A stretch of 64,000 nucleotides of DNA from Chryseosolibacter sp964532595 (GCA_964532595.1 CAZHIQ010000011.1:1-64000); one strand, 5' to 3'. Shown: positions 1-7,782, counted from the first letter of the stretch. Made by a program: numbers and translations. Notes: generated by a model from the sequence alone, not told the origin.

Positions 1-733
1 TGATCTTCACAACCTTCACCTCGATCGACTTGTTCACATAAATGTCGAAGTCGCGAATCGGTTTCACGTCGATTTGTGAACCCGGAAGGAAAGCCTCGAT
101 GCCGAATACATCGACGATAAGACCACCCTTCGTTCTGCGCTTCACAAAGCCCTCGATAACTTCATCGTTATCCAGCGCTTTCTGTACATACTCCCAACCC
201 TTCACAAGCTTGGCTTTGCGACGGCTCAAAACGAGCTGCCCCATGGCATCTTCCCGCTCTTCAACGAACAGGTCAACTTTGTCGCCAATCTTAAGGTTAG
301 GCATATCCTTAAACTCAGCCAGCGGAACAAGGCCGTCTGACTTGAAGCCGATATTCAGGATAACATCGCGGTCGTTGATACCAACAACCACACCCTCCAC
401 GACGGTACCGGACTCAATGCTGGCTACCGTACCGGAGTACATGTTCACCATCTCGTCGCGCTTGTCTTTGGAATACCCTTCGCCGAAACCTTTGCTTTCA
501 AAGGCGTCCCAGTCAAATTCTCCAGGAACCTGCTGGACATACAAGGATTTCCTCAGCTCAGTTACAGGAATCGCTTCTGAATCGATCTCCTCCTCGCGAT
601 TGCGGGTACGGGTATCTTCGTCTTCATCCCCCGCGTCGTCTACGACTGCTTTCGACTTGGAAGTTCCAGCATTTCCTGATGAACCTGCTGCGCGTCTGGG
701 TCTGGGTTCCGACCCTCTTTGTGCTTTTGCCAT
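1..733 (-). CDS. rpsA: 30S ribosomal protein S1, 5' part only
   Basis: RNA-binding ribosomal protein that helps mRNA bind the 30S subunit. About 244 codons are present; the 3' part lies outside the window. The ATG at 733 opens a charged, low-complexity extension of about 90 residues, rich in Lys, Arg and acidic residues. The first S1 (OB-fold) domain follows from about residue 95 (VVEGVVVGINDRDVILNIG), and a second begins at about residue 180 (VIEGFVKRRTKGGLIVDVFG). The acidic/basic N-terminal extension is, as I recall, typical of Bacteroidota S1. The domain pattern and spacing make the assignment safe. There is no Shine-Dalgarno sequence before the ATG. A TAnnTTTG promoter lies about 110 bases upstream, overlapping the tolC terminator. 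Confidence 0.95.
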   Translation of the reverse strand, partial: MAKAQRGSEPRPRRAAGSSGNAGTSKSKAVVDDAGDEDEDTRTRNREEEIDSEAIPVTELRKSLYVQQVPGEFDWDAFESKGFGEGYSKDKRDEMVNMYSGTVASIESGTVVEGVVVGINDRDVILNIGFKSDGLVPLAEFKDMPNLKIGDKVDLFVEEREDAMGQLVLSRRKAKLVKGWEYVQKALDNDEVIEGFVKRRTKGGLIVDVFGIEAFLPGSQIDVKPIRDFDIYVNKSIEVKVVKI

Positions 734-810
734 AAAAATAAAATCGCCCTTTTTACGTGCACCAGCCGGGCTTTTCTGCTGCACCTTGGTTGTACATGCT
801 TCTTGTTGAA

Positions 811-840
811 AACAAAAAGCCCCGACCATCCGGCGGGGCT
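811..840 (-). terminator. Intrinsic terminator after tolC
   Basis: On the minus strand AGCCCCG pairs with CGGGGCT (818-840) and is followed by TTTTTGTTTT. It lies 45 bases past the tolC stop codon, so it should end the ABC-tolC transcript. The predicted start site of rpsA falls in its upstream arm. Confidence 0.8.
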
Positions 841-841
841 G

Positions 842-849
842 CAAAGGTA
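842..849 (-). promoter_or_regulatory. Promoter -7 box for rpsA
   Basis: TACCTTTG on the minus strand matches the Bacteroidota -7 consensus TAnnTTTG exactly. I see no clear TTG -33 box, only an AT-rich stretch. The expected start, about 6 bases downstream near 836, lies inside the first arm of the tolC terminator. Confidence 0.6.
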
Positions 850-884
850 CGAAAAATTCGGATAATAAAGCTTCCAGCGCATTC

Positions 885-2237
885 TTAAGGACTCGAAAAG
901 TCGTCAATTCTCAGCGTTCCAAGCGCATATTCCATCAGCATTTTCTGAAAAATCAGCGTTACCTCGGCTTGCGCCCGCGATGCGGCAGCCTGAACGTAAG
1001 TCTGATTCGCCTGAGCCAGTTCAACCTGACTGGAAACGCCCAGCAGGAAACCCTCCTGCTGGGTCCGGAGCGCCAGTTCTCCCGCCCGATATTGCACCTG
1101 GCTGGCGTCATACGACTCGAGTGCCGTCAGGTAGTTATTATACATTTGTTTGACGTCAATTTTTATAGACCTGGCCAGGTTGTCGCGTTCCAGCACGGCA
1201 TTGTCGTACGCCACTTTGTTCGCCACCCGCGTTACACGGGTCAACTGCCTGTCAAACAGCGGGATACTCACATTGACACCATACGATACACTGGGAAAGA
1301 CATTGGTGAATTGATTGCGAAAATGGCCGTAAACCGGATCTGCCGTCAACGTCGAAATGTATTGCGAACCATAGGACGCGAACAGCGAAACAGTCGGCAT
1401 GAACCCGCTGAACGCCGCTTTGTAGGCATGGTGCTGGGCGTTTACCAAAAATTCGGCCTGCCGGAGATCTTCACGGTGCGACAGAGCGATGGTATACAGA
1501 CTATCGAGTTCAAGAACCCGAACCCCTGCGTCCGGTTTGACCGCAGGAAACGCCAGTTGGACGGGCAGCGTTGGATCCAATTGAAGGGTCTGACTAAGAA
1601 TAGCTTTGTCATTCTCGAGTGTTACTCTGGCCTGAAGCGCCGTGACCTGAAGGTTTCTCACCTGAGCATCCTGGGTATAAAGGTCGGCCTCCGCCCTGGC
1701 TCCCAGTCGGACCTGCTCGCGCAACTGCTCAAGAATAACTCCTTGTACCCGATGAGCCTCCTCTGCAATGCGCAGCAGCTCCTGGTCAAGCAGCACCTGA
1801 AGAAATTGTGTAGTAACGGTATAGACAACATCTTGTTCAGCGCGCTTTACCCGCGACGTCTGAGCGCGAAACAGCTCGCTGGCCTGTCGCAGGCTGTGAA
1901 TACGATTGAACCCATTGAAGATCGTGAGCCCCGCCTGTAACCTCGCATCAAAATTATCGACGCTAAGATCCATCAGTTCCCCGCCATCCGGGTTCGGCTG
2001 CTGACCGTCAGTGTGAGAGGCCGAGCTATTGATATTAAGACCTGGTAAAAATGCCGCAACGGCCTGCCCCTTCTGAGCCTGTCGAAGCGTCAGGTTGTTC
2101 TTCTGCTGATTGAGTTCCAGATTGTTTTTCAGTGCAATGCTCACCGCATCGTGCCACGAAAGGTGCAAAGTGTCGGACGACTGCGCCAGTGCCGGGGCAC
2201 ACGCAGCAAAAAATAAGACTAAAGCAAATCTCTTCAT
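885..2237 (-). CDS. TolC-family outer membrane efflux protein
   Basis: Outer membrane channel of a tripartite export system, 450 residues, a normal length for the family. A signal peptide (MKRFALVLFFAACAPALAQ) supports the ATG at 2237; an in-frame start at 2261 would overlap the upstream gene. The two TolC repeats are visible as long helical stretches: SWHDAVSIALKNNLELNQQ near the N-terminus, and ALSHREDLRQAEFLVNAQ in the second half. It begins 7 bases after the stop of the ABC ATPase at 2245-2931, so the two are co-transcribed. No adaptor (HlyD) or permease gene is adjacent, so the substrate is unknown. Confidence 0.9.
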   Translation of the reverse strand: MKRFALVLFFAACAPALAQSSDTLHLSWHDAVSIALKNNLELNQQKNNLTLRQAQKGQAVAAFLPGLNINSSASHTDGQQPNPDGGELMDLSVDNFDARLQAGLTIFNGFNRIHSLRQASELFRAQTSRVKRAEQDVVYTVTTQFLQVLLDQELLRIAEEAHRVQGVILEQLREQVRLGARAEADLYTQDAQVRNLQVTALQARVTLENDKAILSQTLQLDPTLPVQLAFPAVKPDAGVRVLELDSLYTIALSHREDLRQAEFLVNAQHHAYKAAFSGFMPTVSLFASYGSQYISTLTADPVYGHFRNQFTNVFPSVSYGVNVSIPLFDRQLTRVTRVANKVAYDNAVLERDNLARSIKIDVKQMYNNYLTALESYDASQVQYRAGELALRTQQEGFLLGVSSQVELAQANQTYVQAAASRAQAEVTLIFQKMLMEYALGTLRIDDFSSP

Positions 2238-2244
2238 GATGGGG

Positions 2245-2931
2245 TTAAACACGTTCCACAACAGCGGCGTCTTCTACAATAGCTCCGTCGGAAACCCTGA
2301 CAATCCGCTTCCCGTATCGTGCGTTTTCCTCGGAATGCGTCACCTGAAGTATTGTGATGCCTTCTTCGTTCAGCTTCTGAAATATCTCCATGATCTGCCG
2401 TCCCTGATCCGAATGCAGGTTGCCGGTCGGTTCGTCAGCAAGCAAAAGCTTGGGCCCCCCGACAATCGCGCGGGCAATGCCCACGAGTTGCTGTTGTCCG
2501 CCACTAAGTTGTTCGGGAAACAAGTCCTTCTTCGCCACAATGTTGAAGCGATCCAGCATCTCCGCGACCATACTCTTTCGTTGAGACGAATTAATACCCT
2601 TGTACAACAAAGGAGTTTCGATGTTCTCATAAACGGTGAGCTCATCGATAAGATGGTAGGCCTGAAAAATGAAGCCGATGTAATGCTTGTGCATCTCCGA
2701 CTTCTGCTTCTCTCGCATCCGGTGAACCGGCTCATCAAGAAAAAAGTACTCGCCTGCCGAAGGTTCATCCAACATCCCGATAATATTCAATAAGGTCGAC
2801 TTCCCCGCACCACTCGGCCCCATGATCGTAACGAACTCCCCCTGAGCAACATCCAGGTCAATTCCCTTCAGAATAAACGTACGCTGGTATTTCGCATCGA
2901 CGAACTTATCGAGATCACGCAATTTGATCAT
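2245..2931 (-). CDS. ABC transporter ATP-binding protein (LolD/MacB type)
   Basis: Nucleotide-binding subunit, 228 residues. Visible motifs are Walker A (GPSGAGKST), Q-loop (FIFQAYHL), signature LSGGQQQ, Walker B (LLLADEPTGNLHSD) and the H-loop (VTHS). The residues after the signature read QLVGIARAI where QRVAIARAL is usual, so the normally conserved Arg is Leu. The ATG at 2931 was chosen because the family starts MIKLRDL; the 20-residue upstream extension is not family-like. The gene pairs with tolC downstream. The permease must be encoded elsewhere or lost. A sigma-54-like promoter ends about 15 bases before the predicted transcript start region. Confidence 0.9.
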   Translation of the reverse strand: MIKLRDLDKFVDAKYQRTFILKGIDLDVAQGEFVTIMGPSGAGKSTLLNIIGMLDEPSAGEYFFLDEPVHRMREKQKSEMHKHYIGFIFQAYHLIDELTVYENIETPLLYKGINSSQRKSMVAEMLDRFNIVAKKDLFPEQLSGGQQQLVGIARAIVGGPKLLLADEPTGNLHSDQGRQIMEIFQKLNEEGITILQVTHSEENARYGKRIVRVSDGAIVEDAAVVERV

Positions 2932-2956
2932 GTCTATCCGGTTTCCACGGGCCGGG

Positions 2957-2973
2957 TGCCAATATGGTGCCAA
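2957..2973 (-). promoter_or_regulatory. Sigma-54-like -24/-12 promoter
   Basis: Minus strand TTGGCACCATATTGGCA has the GG-N10-GC spacing required by sigma-54 (consensus TGGCAC-N5-TTGCA), with one mismatch (G for T at -14). The -12 base is at 2958, which predicts a start near 2946, 15 bases before the ATG of the ABC ATPase. The same bases form a TTGGCACC direct repeat. Promoter activity is inferred. Confidence 0.45.
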
Positions 2974-3116
2974 CACCCACTCTCCCCCCATACGGCCTCA
3001 ATTCGTCGCTTTTGGCCATTCCAGGCGTTCGCTTCCGAATACAACTGTCCGAATTCGAACGACGGGGAAGGGTTAAAGGGATAAAGTGCTGGAGTCTTAC
3101 GGTGTTAAAGTGGGAT

Positions 3117-4709
3117 TCACGGCCTCAGCACGTCGGCATTCGTCATTTGCAAGAGTTCCCCTAGTGTGTTGGCTTCGCGGGCGGGTTTGTCGCGGCGCCA
3201 CCGGGCCATTCTTGGGAAGCGTAATGCTACGCCCGACTTATGTCGGGTAGATTTGTTGATCCCTTCAAAGTGAATCTCAAATACCAATTCCGGCCTTACA
3301 CTTCTTACCGGACCAAACCGCTCCACCGTATTCTGCTTCACCCATCGGTCAACCTCCCGAATTTCGTCGTCCGTTAGTCCGCTGTAAGCTTTCGTAAACG
3401 GTACGAGTTTATCTCCATCCCAGACGGCGAAGGTGTAATCGGTGTACAGATTAGCTCTTCGTCCGTGACCCCGCATCGCATAGATGAGTACGGCATCAAC
3501 GCTAAAAGGATCGATTTTCCATTTCCACCAGTCGCCACGCCGACGTCCGTGCCGGTATATCGAATCGCGTCGTTTCAACATGATACCTTCACTCATCAGT
3601 TCGCGGGAGCGCTCCCGCTCGCGCGAGAGCTGTTCCCAGGACTCAAAGACTACTTCCGGCGAAAGCCGAAGAACAGTGCTTTTGACGGAACAAATCTCCT
3701 CCACCTTCTTTCGCCGTTCCGACAACGGCCAATTCCTTATGTCTTCTCCCTTCCACTCCAGAATGTCGTAGCAGACAAACGCTACCGGGACTTCAATGAG
3801 AAGTTTCGCTGACGGATTCTTTCGTCCTATTCGCGTTTGAAGGGCCTGAAACGGAAGGGTTTTTCCATCCCGGAACGGAAGGATTTCGCCATCGAGCACG
3901 GTCCCATCCGGAACAAGCCCCAAGAGGGTCTGGTATTCCGGATACTTGTCGGTGACCAATTCCTCACCCCTCGACCACACAAAGAGTGTGCGCTCGCGAA
4001 CGACAACCTGTCCCCTGATACCGTCCCATTTTCTCTCGGCCAGCCAGGCTGACGGGTCACCAAGTTCCTGGACGGGGCCTTCAAGAGCGTAAGCGAGATA
4101 AAACGGATACGGTCGTGAAAGGTCGCCGCCGTCTCCGCTGTGAATGAGGTCGTGAAAGGTATCGATGTCCGGCGACCAGTTTCCCATGAGACGGTGCGCG
4201 AGCGCACTCTCTGCAACGCCCGAATAAGCTGAGAGAGCTTTTACCATCAGCTGTTGTGACACCCCTACCCGAAAGCCCCCCGTTATCAGCTTATTAAAGA
4301 CAAAACGCCCTGTCTCATCGAGGTGATCCCACGCCCAGAATATACTTTTCTTCTTGTCGGCCACTTCGCGCCCCTCAAGTCCCTTAATCAAGTCCATCCA
4401 ATGCGCAAGAGAGTAATCCGACACCTGACTGGGCGGCGGAAGCACCAGGGTAATCGTCTCGGCCAGATCGCCGACCACGTTATAAGACTCGTCGAACAGC
4501 CATTCCGGTAGCTGCGACAGTTCTGTTGCCCACTCTGCAAGGTAAGTTGCATTTACCGTTCGTTTCGGTCGCCGATGTGATAGCAACGCAATGGCCCACA
4601 CTTTATCCTGATCGGAAGCACGCTCAAAATAATCTCTCAACGCGCGGATCTTTCCGTGGGTTTTCGTTGTCTGATCGAGTTCAGTGAATAGCTGCGAAAA
4701 ATACTTCAA
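3117..4709 (-). CDS. ATP-dependent DNA ligase
   Basis: Seals nicks in duplex DNA through an enzyme-AMP intermediate. The 530-residue protein has an N-terminal DNA-binding domain, an adenylation domain with motif I ERKWDGIR (Lys about residue 227), and motifs such as VLDGEIL, EGIMLKRRDS and DWWKWK, then an OB fold ending with the family-like PRMARWRRDKP. No ATG fits in frame. TTG at 4709 gives the family-typical beginning (LKYFSQLFTELD), 10 bases after the stop of the exonuclease gene. Reading further upstream would run through the exonuclease coding region. The neighbouring MBL exonuclease is the usual partner of this ligase class, pointing to DNA repair. Confidence 0.93.
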   Translation of the reverse strand: MKYFSQLFTELDQTTKTHGKIRALRDYFERASDQDKVWAIALLSHRRPKRTVNATYLAEWATELSQLPEWLFDESYNVVGDLAETITLVLPPPSQVSDYSLAHWMDLIKGLEGREVADKKKSIFWAWDHLDETGRFVFNKLITGGFRVGVSQQLMVKALSAYSGVAESALAHRLMGNWSPDIDTFHDLIHSGDGGDLSRPYPFYLAYALEGPVQELGDPSAWLAERKWDGIRGQVVVRERTLFVWSRGEELVTDKYPEYQTLLGLVPDGTVLDGEILPFRDGKTLPFQALQTRIGRKNPSAKLLIEVPVAFVCYDILEWKGEDIRNWPLSERRKKVEEICSVKSTVLRLSPEVVFESWEQLSRERERSRELMSEGIMLKRRDSIYRHGRRRGDWWKWKIDPFSVDAVLIYAMRGHGRRANLYTDYTFAVWDGDKLVPFTKAYSGLTDDEIREVDRWVKQNTVERFGPVRSVRPELVFEIHFEGINKSTRHKSGVALRFPRMARWRRDKPAREANTLGELLQMTNADVLRP

Positions 4710-4719
4710 CGGAATACGA

Positions 4720-5760
4720 TTATGGTTCACTCGACGACTGAGATTCACTCTCCACACCTTCGGCCATTTCACCCAGTTCACCCTCGAAGCGTGTTTTGAC
4801 CTCATGGGCTTCGATACCGATTGAGTTGAGCCAATGAGAAAAGGTCTCCGTGTATCCATGGGTGACAAACACCTTCTCTGCGCCACTTTGTCTCACCACC
4901 TGGTTGAGCTCCTCCCAGTCAGCATGGTCTGACAAAACAAATCCGCGGTCTGCCCCCCTTCGCCGTCGCGTACCGCGAAGCTTCATCCATCCGGAAGCCA
5001 CGCCCAGGCTCCACGGATAGAAACGGCGTAACCACGGCGAGCCTACTGCAGAAGGCGGACATAACACCAGGGCCCGGCGAAGTTCGTCCTTTGATATTGC
5101 ATCCGTGACACGTGGTGCATCCGGCAAAGCAAGTCCTGCAGACCGAAGACAGGCATTCATATTATCTATGGCTCCGTGGGTAAAGACAGGGCCAATAGAC
5201 GTGTCGATATTTGCCAGGATGTGTTGGCTTTTTCCAAGGGTGTAACCCGCGATCACGGATGTCTTGCCTTCTTGCTGATTGCGCCGCCACCACTCGCCAA
5301 TCTCATAAAAAATACTTTCTGATGATTTCCACCGGTAGACGGGAAGTCCGAACGTTGACTCCGTCACCAACACATGGCATCGCTGAAGGTCGAAGGGTGC
5401 AGAGATATTGTCGTCACCAGTTTTATAGTCGCCTGTGAAAACCCACACCTCGTCCTGGTATTCAACCCTTATCTGCGCTGATCCGGGAATATGTCCCGCG
5501 GGGTGAAACGAAAAAGTCACTCCCTGGATCGTTAGTTTCTCACCGTATTCAACGGTCTGGATGTTGTCGGAAAGATGGAGGCGATACGCAATGATCGCGG
5601 CGGTTTCACGCGTACATAGGTAGTAGCGATGTCCACCCGTGGCATGATCGGCATGACCGTGTGTGATGAGCGCCCTGTCGACCGGCTTCCACGGATCGAG
5701 GTACACCTGCGCACGGGGGCAATAAATCCCGATGGGTGTAAAGGTGAGCAGCGACTCCAT
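4720..5760 (-). CDS. Ligase-associated DNA exonuclease, metallo-beta-lactamase fold
   Basis: 346-residue nuclease of the MBL/beta-CASP superfamily, related to the SNM1/Pso2 crosslink-repair nucleases. The zinc motif HGHADH is at residues 34-39, a further metal-ligand motif is seen in HPAGHIPGSAQ and FTGDYKTG, and the beta-CASP part ends with FVLSDHADWEEL and VFVTHGYTETF. ATG 5760 (MESLLTFTPIGIY) fits the family better than the upstream ATG at 5790. It is followed immediately by the ATP-dependent ligase, matching the known ligase-exonuclease cassette. The helicase (Lhr-like) and phosphoesterase found with the cassette in many bacteria are not in this window. Confidence 0.92.
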   Translation of the reverse strand: MESLLTFTPIGIYCPRAQVYLDPWKPVDRALITHGHADHATGGHRYYLCTRETAAIIAYRLHLSDNIQTVEYGEKLTIQGVTFSFHPAGHIPGSAQIRVEYQDEVWVFTGDYKTGDDNISAPFDLQRCHVLVTESTFGLPVYRWKSSESIFYEIGEWWRRNQQEGKTSVIAGYTLGKSQHILANIDTSIGPVFTHGAIDNMNACLRSAGLALPDAPRVTDAISKDELRRALVLCPPSAVGSPWLRRFYPWSLGVASGWMKLRGTRRRRGADRGFVLSDHADWEELNQVVRQSGAEKVFVTHGYTETFSHWLNSIGIEAHEVKTRFEGELGEMAEGVESESQSSSEP

Positions 5761-5796
5761 ACACTCTGGTTTATAAAAACCGGGCCGCAACGCTGC

Positions 5797-6534
5797 TTAC
5801 GGAGCCCCGAGGTCGGTCGATTGCGAGCTGATAAGATGGCTAATATCGGTGCCAGCCGGTAACTCCATTGGCGGATTACCCGCCTCATACAACTTGGCTA
5901 CTCCGGTTCCACCCACCTGTAATTGCGTTCCTTGCCGCTGAACAAACATTCCTTCCGGCAATCCCAACACGAGCAACTCAGGATTCACCACCAGGAATTC
6001 CCGCAGACGCTCAGGCCGCGTCTCACCCCCCTGCCCCTCAAATCTCAGCTCGTGGTAATGGGGATTGATCTGAAATGGAACGAGGTTTAGCGCTTCGAAC
6101 GACGGCGGCATTACGATGGGCATATCGTTCGTCGTTTTCAGCGTTGGACATGCGAGGTTAGCACCCGCGCTCCACCCTATGTAGGGAATGCCAGCATCAA
6201 CCCGCTCGCGGACAACGTTTAGCAAATCGTACGCATACATTTTGGCCAGCAAGGTAAAGGTATTTCCGCCACCGACTACAATCGCTGATGCCTCCTGGAG
6301 AAGCCTCTTTTTATCATCCGCGGCATGGATTGATTGAATACTATACCCCATCGCTCCAAACACTTGCGAAACCGACTCGCTATACGCATCGAACGTGAGG
6401 GTCACTCCCGCGAACGGAATAAACGCTACCGGACCAGGAAGCGATCCCAGAAATTTCTTGACGTGCGCCTGCGGCCAGGTGAAGAAGGCCGTGCCCGGCA
6501 TCGTTGAATTGCTTAAGAGTAATAGTCTGGACAT
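5797..6534 (-). CDS. pepE: Alpha-aspartyl dipeptidase (peptidase E)
   Basis: Cytoplasmic serine peptidase of family S51 that cleaves Asp-X dipeptides; 245 residues against about 230 in enterics. The nucleophile elbow is GWSAGANLACPT, with the second catalytic region at INPHYHELRFEGQGGETR. The glycine-rich VVGGGNTFTLL segment is also family-typical. It is encoded just upstream of the exonuclease-ligase pair with a 36-base gap and may share their transcript, but no functional link is known. The ATG at 6534 is the first in frame. Confidence 0.92.
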   Translation of the reverse strand: MSRLLLLSNSTMPGTAFFTWPQAHVKKFLGSLPGPVAFIPFAGVTLTFDAYSESVSQVFGAMGYSIQSIHAADDKKRLLQEASAIVVGGGNTFTLLAKMYAYDLLNVVRERVDAGIPYIGWSAGANLACPTLKTTNDMPIVMPPSFEALNLVPFQINPHYHELRFEGQGGETRPERLREFLVVNPELLVLGLPEGMFVQRQGTQLQVGGTGVAKLYEAGNPPMELPAGTDISHLISSQSTDLGAP

Positions 6535-6593
6535 GTTGCAATCGAATGCGCAATTTTAAAGAGAGAAAAGTTTAGTTATTCGCCCGAAAAATA

Positions 6594-6601
6594 TAGATTT
6601 G
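6594..6601 (+). promoter_or_regulatory. Promoter -7 box for the 42-residue protein
   Basis: TAGATTTG fits TAnnTTTG and is 20 bases upstream of the small ORF's ATG at 6622. The -33 region (TTTAG near 6571) is weak. Confidence 0.45.
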
Positions 6602-6621
6602 CAGGGTAAGACAACTACGCC

Positions 6622-6750
6622 ATGTTTGAACAGTATATCGGAGACGGAGCTAATCTTTTCATAACGATCGCCGCTGTGGTGGTCGGCTTTATTGCAGCAT
6701 TGGGGTACCTTGATTTTCTCAAGACCAAGAAAGAGCAAAAGGAAGACTAG
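6622..6750 (+). CDS. Small single-pass membrane protein, 42 residues
   Basis: Not assigned to a known family. The ATG at 6622 opens MFEQYIGDGANLF, followed by a hydrophobic helix (ITIAAVVVGFIAALGYLDFL) and a charged tail (KTKKEQKED), the profile of an N-out or N-in single-pass micropeptide. Support for a real gene is a TAnnTTTG box 20 bases upstream, a strong terminator starting 27 bases after the stop, and a position between divergently and convergently oriented neighbours without overlap. Function unknown. The layout resembles small respiratory-complex or transporter-associated peptides, but that is only an analogy. Confidence 0.6.
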   Translation: MFEQYIGDGANLFITIAAVVVGFIAALGYLDFLKTKKEQKED

Positions 6751-6776
6751 TTCGCCGCCGATTGTGATTTTATGAC

Positions 6777-6801
6777 AAACCACGCAGCGCGTGGTTTTTT
6801 T
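6777..6801 (+). terminator. Intrinsic terminator
   Basis: AAACCACGC-agc-GCGTGGTTT followed by a T run. It ends the small membrane protein transcript. The stem is symmetric, so it may also act on the converging thioredoxin-like gene, whose stop is at 6803. Confidence 0.85.
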
Positions 6802-6802
6802 G

Positions 6803-7339
6803 TTATGGTGCCATGGCAAACGGCGAGCGATATTCCTTCTCCCATTCCTCAATACGAGCGTCCTTATAATGACCACCTCCGATATAGGAGGCAATCTTGT
6901 GAAAGTCAGGAGCCTGCTGAAAACCCTTCATTATATGGATGATGGCGAAGTCCTCGTTCAGAAAAACAACCGAGGGGTAACTTAGCTCGTTCTGAAGGAG
7001 CGCTGCAGCCAGCTGGTGAACGCCGCGTCCGCCATACGCCACATATTTAAAGGTAGTCCCCTTGAACTCCACGTCCTCACGTTGTTCCGCGTTAAACTTT
7101 ACCGGATAGTACGCTTCGTTCAATAGTTTCGCAACCGCAGGGTCGCTAAAGGTTTTGCGGTCCATCACTTTGCACCAACCACACCAATCGGTGTACACAT
7201 CAATAAAAATGGTGCGCTTCTCGTGTTTCGACCGCTCAACGGCCTCCTCGAACGTCATCCATCGAACGCCCTCGTCCTGCGCCTGCACGAAGGTGCTGGT
7301 TGCCAGAAAGAGGATGATCGCTGCTATCTGCCTGGTCAT
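6803..7339 (-). CDS. Secreted thioredoxin-fold protein with WCGWC site
   Basis: 178 residues with a signal peptide (MTRQIAAIILFLATSTFVQAQ), then a thioredoxin fold carrying the redox motif DWCGWCKVMDRKTF, as in thiol-disulphide interchange proteins of the thioredoxin_7/DUF255-like type. It probably works in the periplasm reducing or rearranging disulphides; partner unknown. The ATG at 7339 is chosen over one at 7417 because only the former places the signal peptide at the N-terminus. A TAGCTTTG box lies 24 to 31 bases upstream. It converges on the small membrane gene and shares its terminator hairpin. Confidence 0.85.
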   Translation of the reverse strand: MTRQIAAIILFLATSTFVQAQDEGVRWMTFEEAVERSKHEKRTIFIDVYTDWCGWCKVMDRKTFSDPAVAKLLNEAYYPVKFNAEQREDVEFKGTTFKYVAYGGRGVHQLAAALLQNELSYPSVVFLNEDFAIIHIMKGFQQAPDFHKIASYIGGGHYKDARIEEWEKEYRSPFAMAP

Positions 7340-7362
7340 ATCCCTTTTGGTAAGTTTATCTT

Positions 7363-7370
7363 CAAAGCTA
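7363..7370 (-). promoter_or_regulatory. Promoter -7 box for the thioredoxin-like gene
   Basis: TAGCTTTG on the minus strand, 24 bases upstream of the ATG at 7339. No clear -33 TTG is seen. Confidence 0.45.
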
Positions 7371-7546
7371 ACGAAAAACGAGCCGTTTTGATCTTCATCA
7401 GGGTAAAATGGCCGCATGGGGCGACCTTTCGGGGAAATTAATTGTACGATTTCAGGGGAATCTGTTCAAAAATGAACAACCTTTCCCTTCGGAAAACGTT
7501 AAAACGCGACTTTTCGGTCTGGCACGGGATTAGCGGGCGCCTGGGT

Positions 7547-7762
7547 ATGAGGAAGCTCATCAACCAAAGGGAACTAACGCTCGCGCTTGGCATACTGGTA
7601 GCGATCGTCATCGCCCTGACGTTATGGGTTGCCGGCCCTCAAACAGCCTTTACCGGCGGGGAGAGCAGCACTGCTCTTCCTCTGGCATCGCCGGCCAAAG
7701 TGGACACTTCTCCCGCCGACGCCCTGCGACAGTTGGCTGATCAGTTCCTTCGTTGGCCCTAA
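7547..7762 (+). CDS. Hypothetical small membrane protein, 71 residues
   Basis: Starts MRKLINQRELTLALGILVA, with one transmembrane helix (residues about 10-29), then a Ser/Ala/Pro-rich region and an amphipathic end (ADALRQLADQFLRW). In-frame codons continue upstream to 7442, but the charged residue then hydrophobic helix pattern favours the ATG at 7547. I do not recognise the family. It fills the space between the divergent thioredoxin-like gene and the convergent cysteine-cluster gene. No good promoter box is seen, so expression is uncertain. Confidence 0.45.
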   Translation: MRKLINQRELTLALGILVAIVIALTLWVAGPQTAFTGGESSTALPLASPAKVDTSPADALRQLADQFLRWP

Positions 7763-7782
7763 CTTTTTTCCTTCAAGCGGAA

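Noticed and set aside
42..809. Long plus-strand ORF at the window start
   Set aside because: It is the antisense frame of rpsA; the minus-strand frame translates to clear S1 domains, while this product is Ser-rich and featureless.
969..1940. Plus-strand ORF of 323 codons
   Set aside because: Antisense to tolC with an Arg/Leu-rich shadow composition and no domain.
3827..4216. Minus-strand ORF inside the ligase gene
   Set aside because: Different frame of the same strand; composition is that of a shadow and it overlaps the KWDGIR-containing frame.
6556..6894. 112-codon minus ORF over the small membrane gene
   Set aside because: It runs through a terminator hairpin and lacks any recognisable domain; the plus-strand micropeptide explains the region better.
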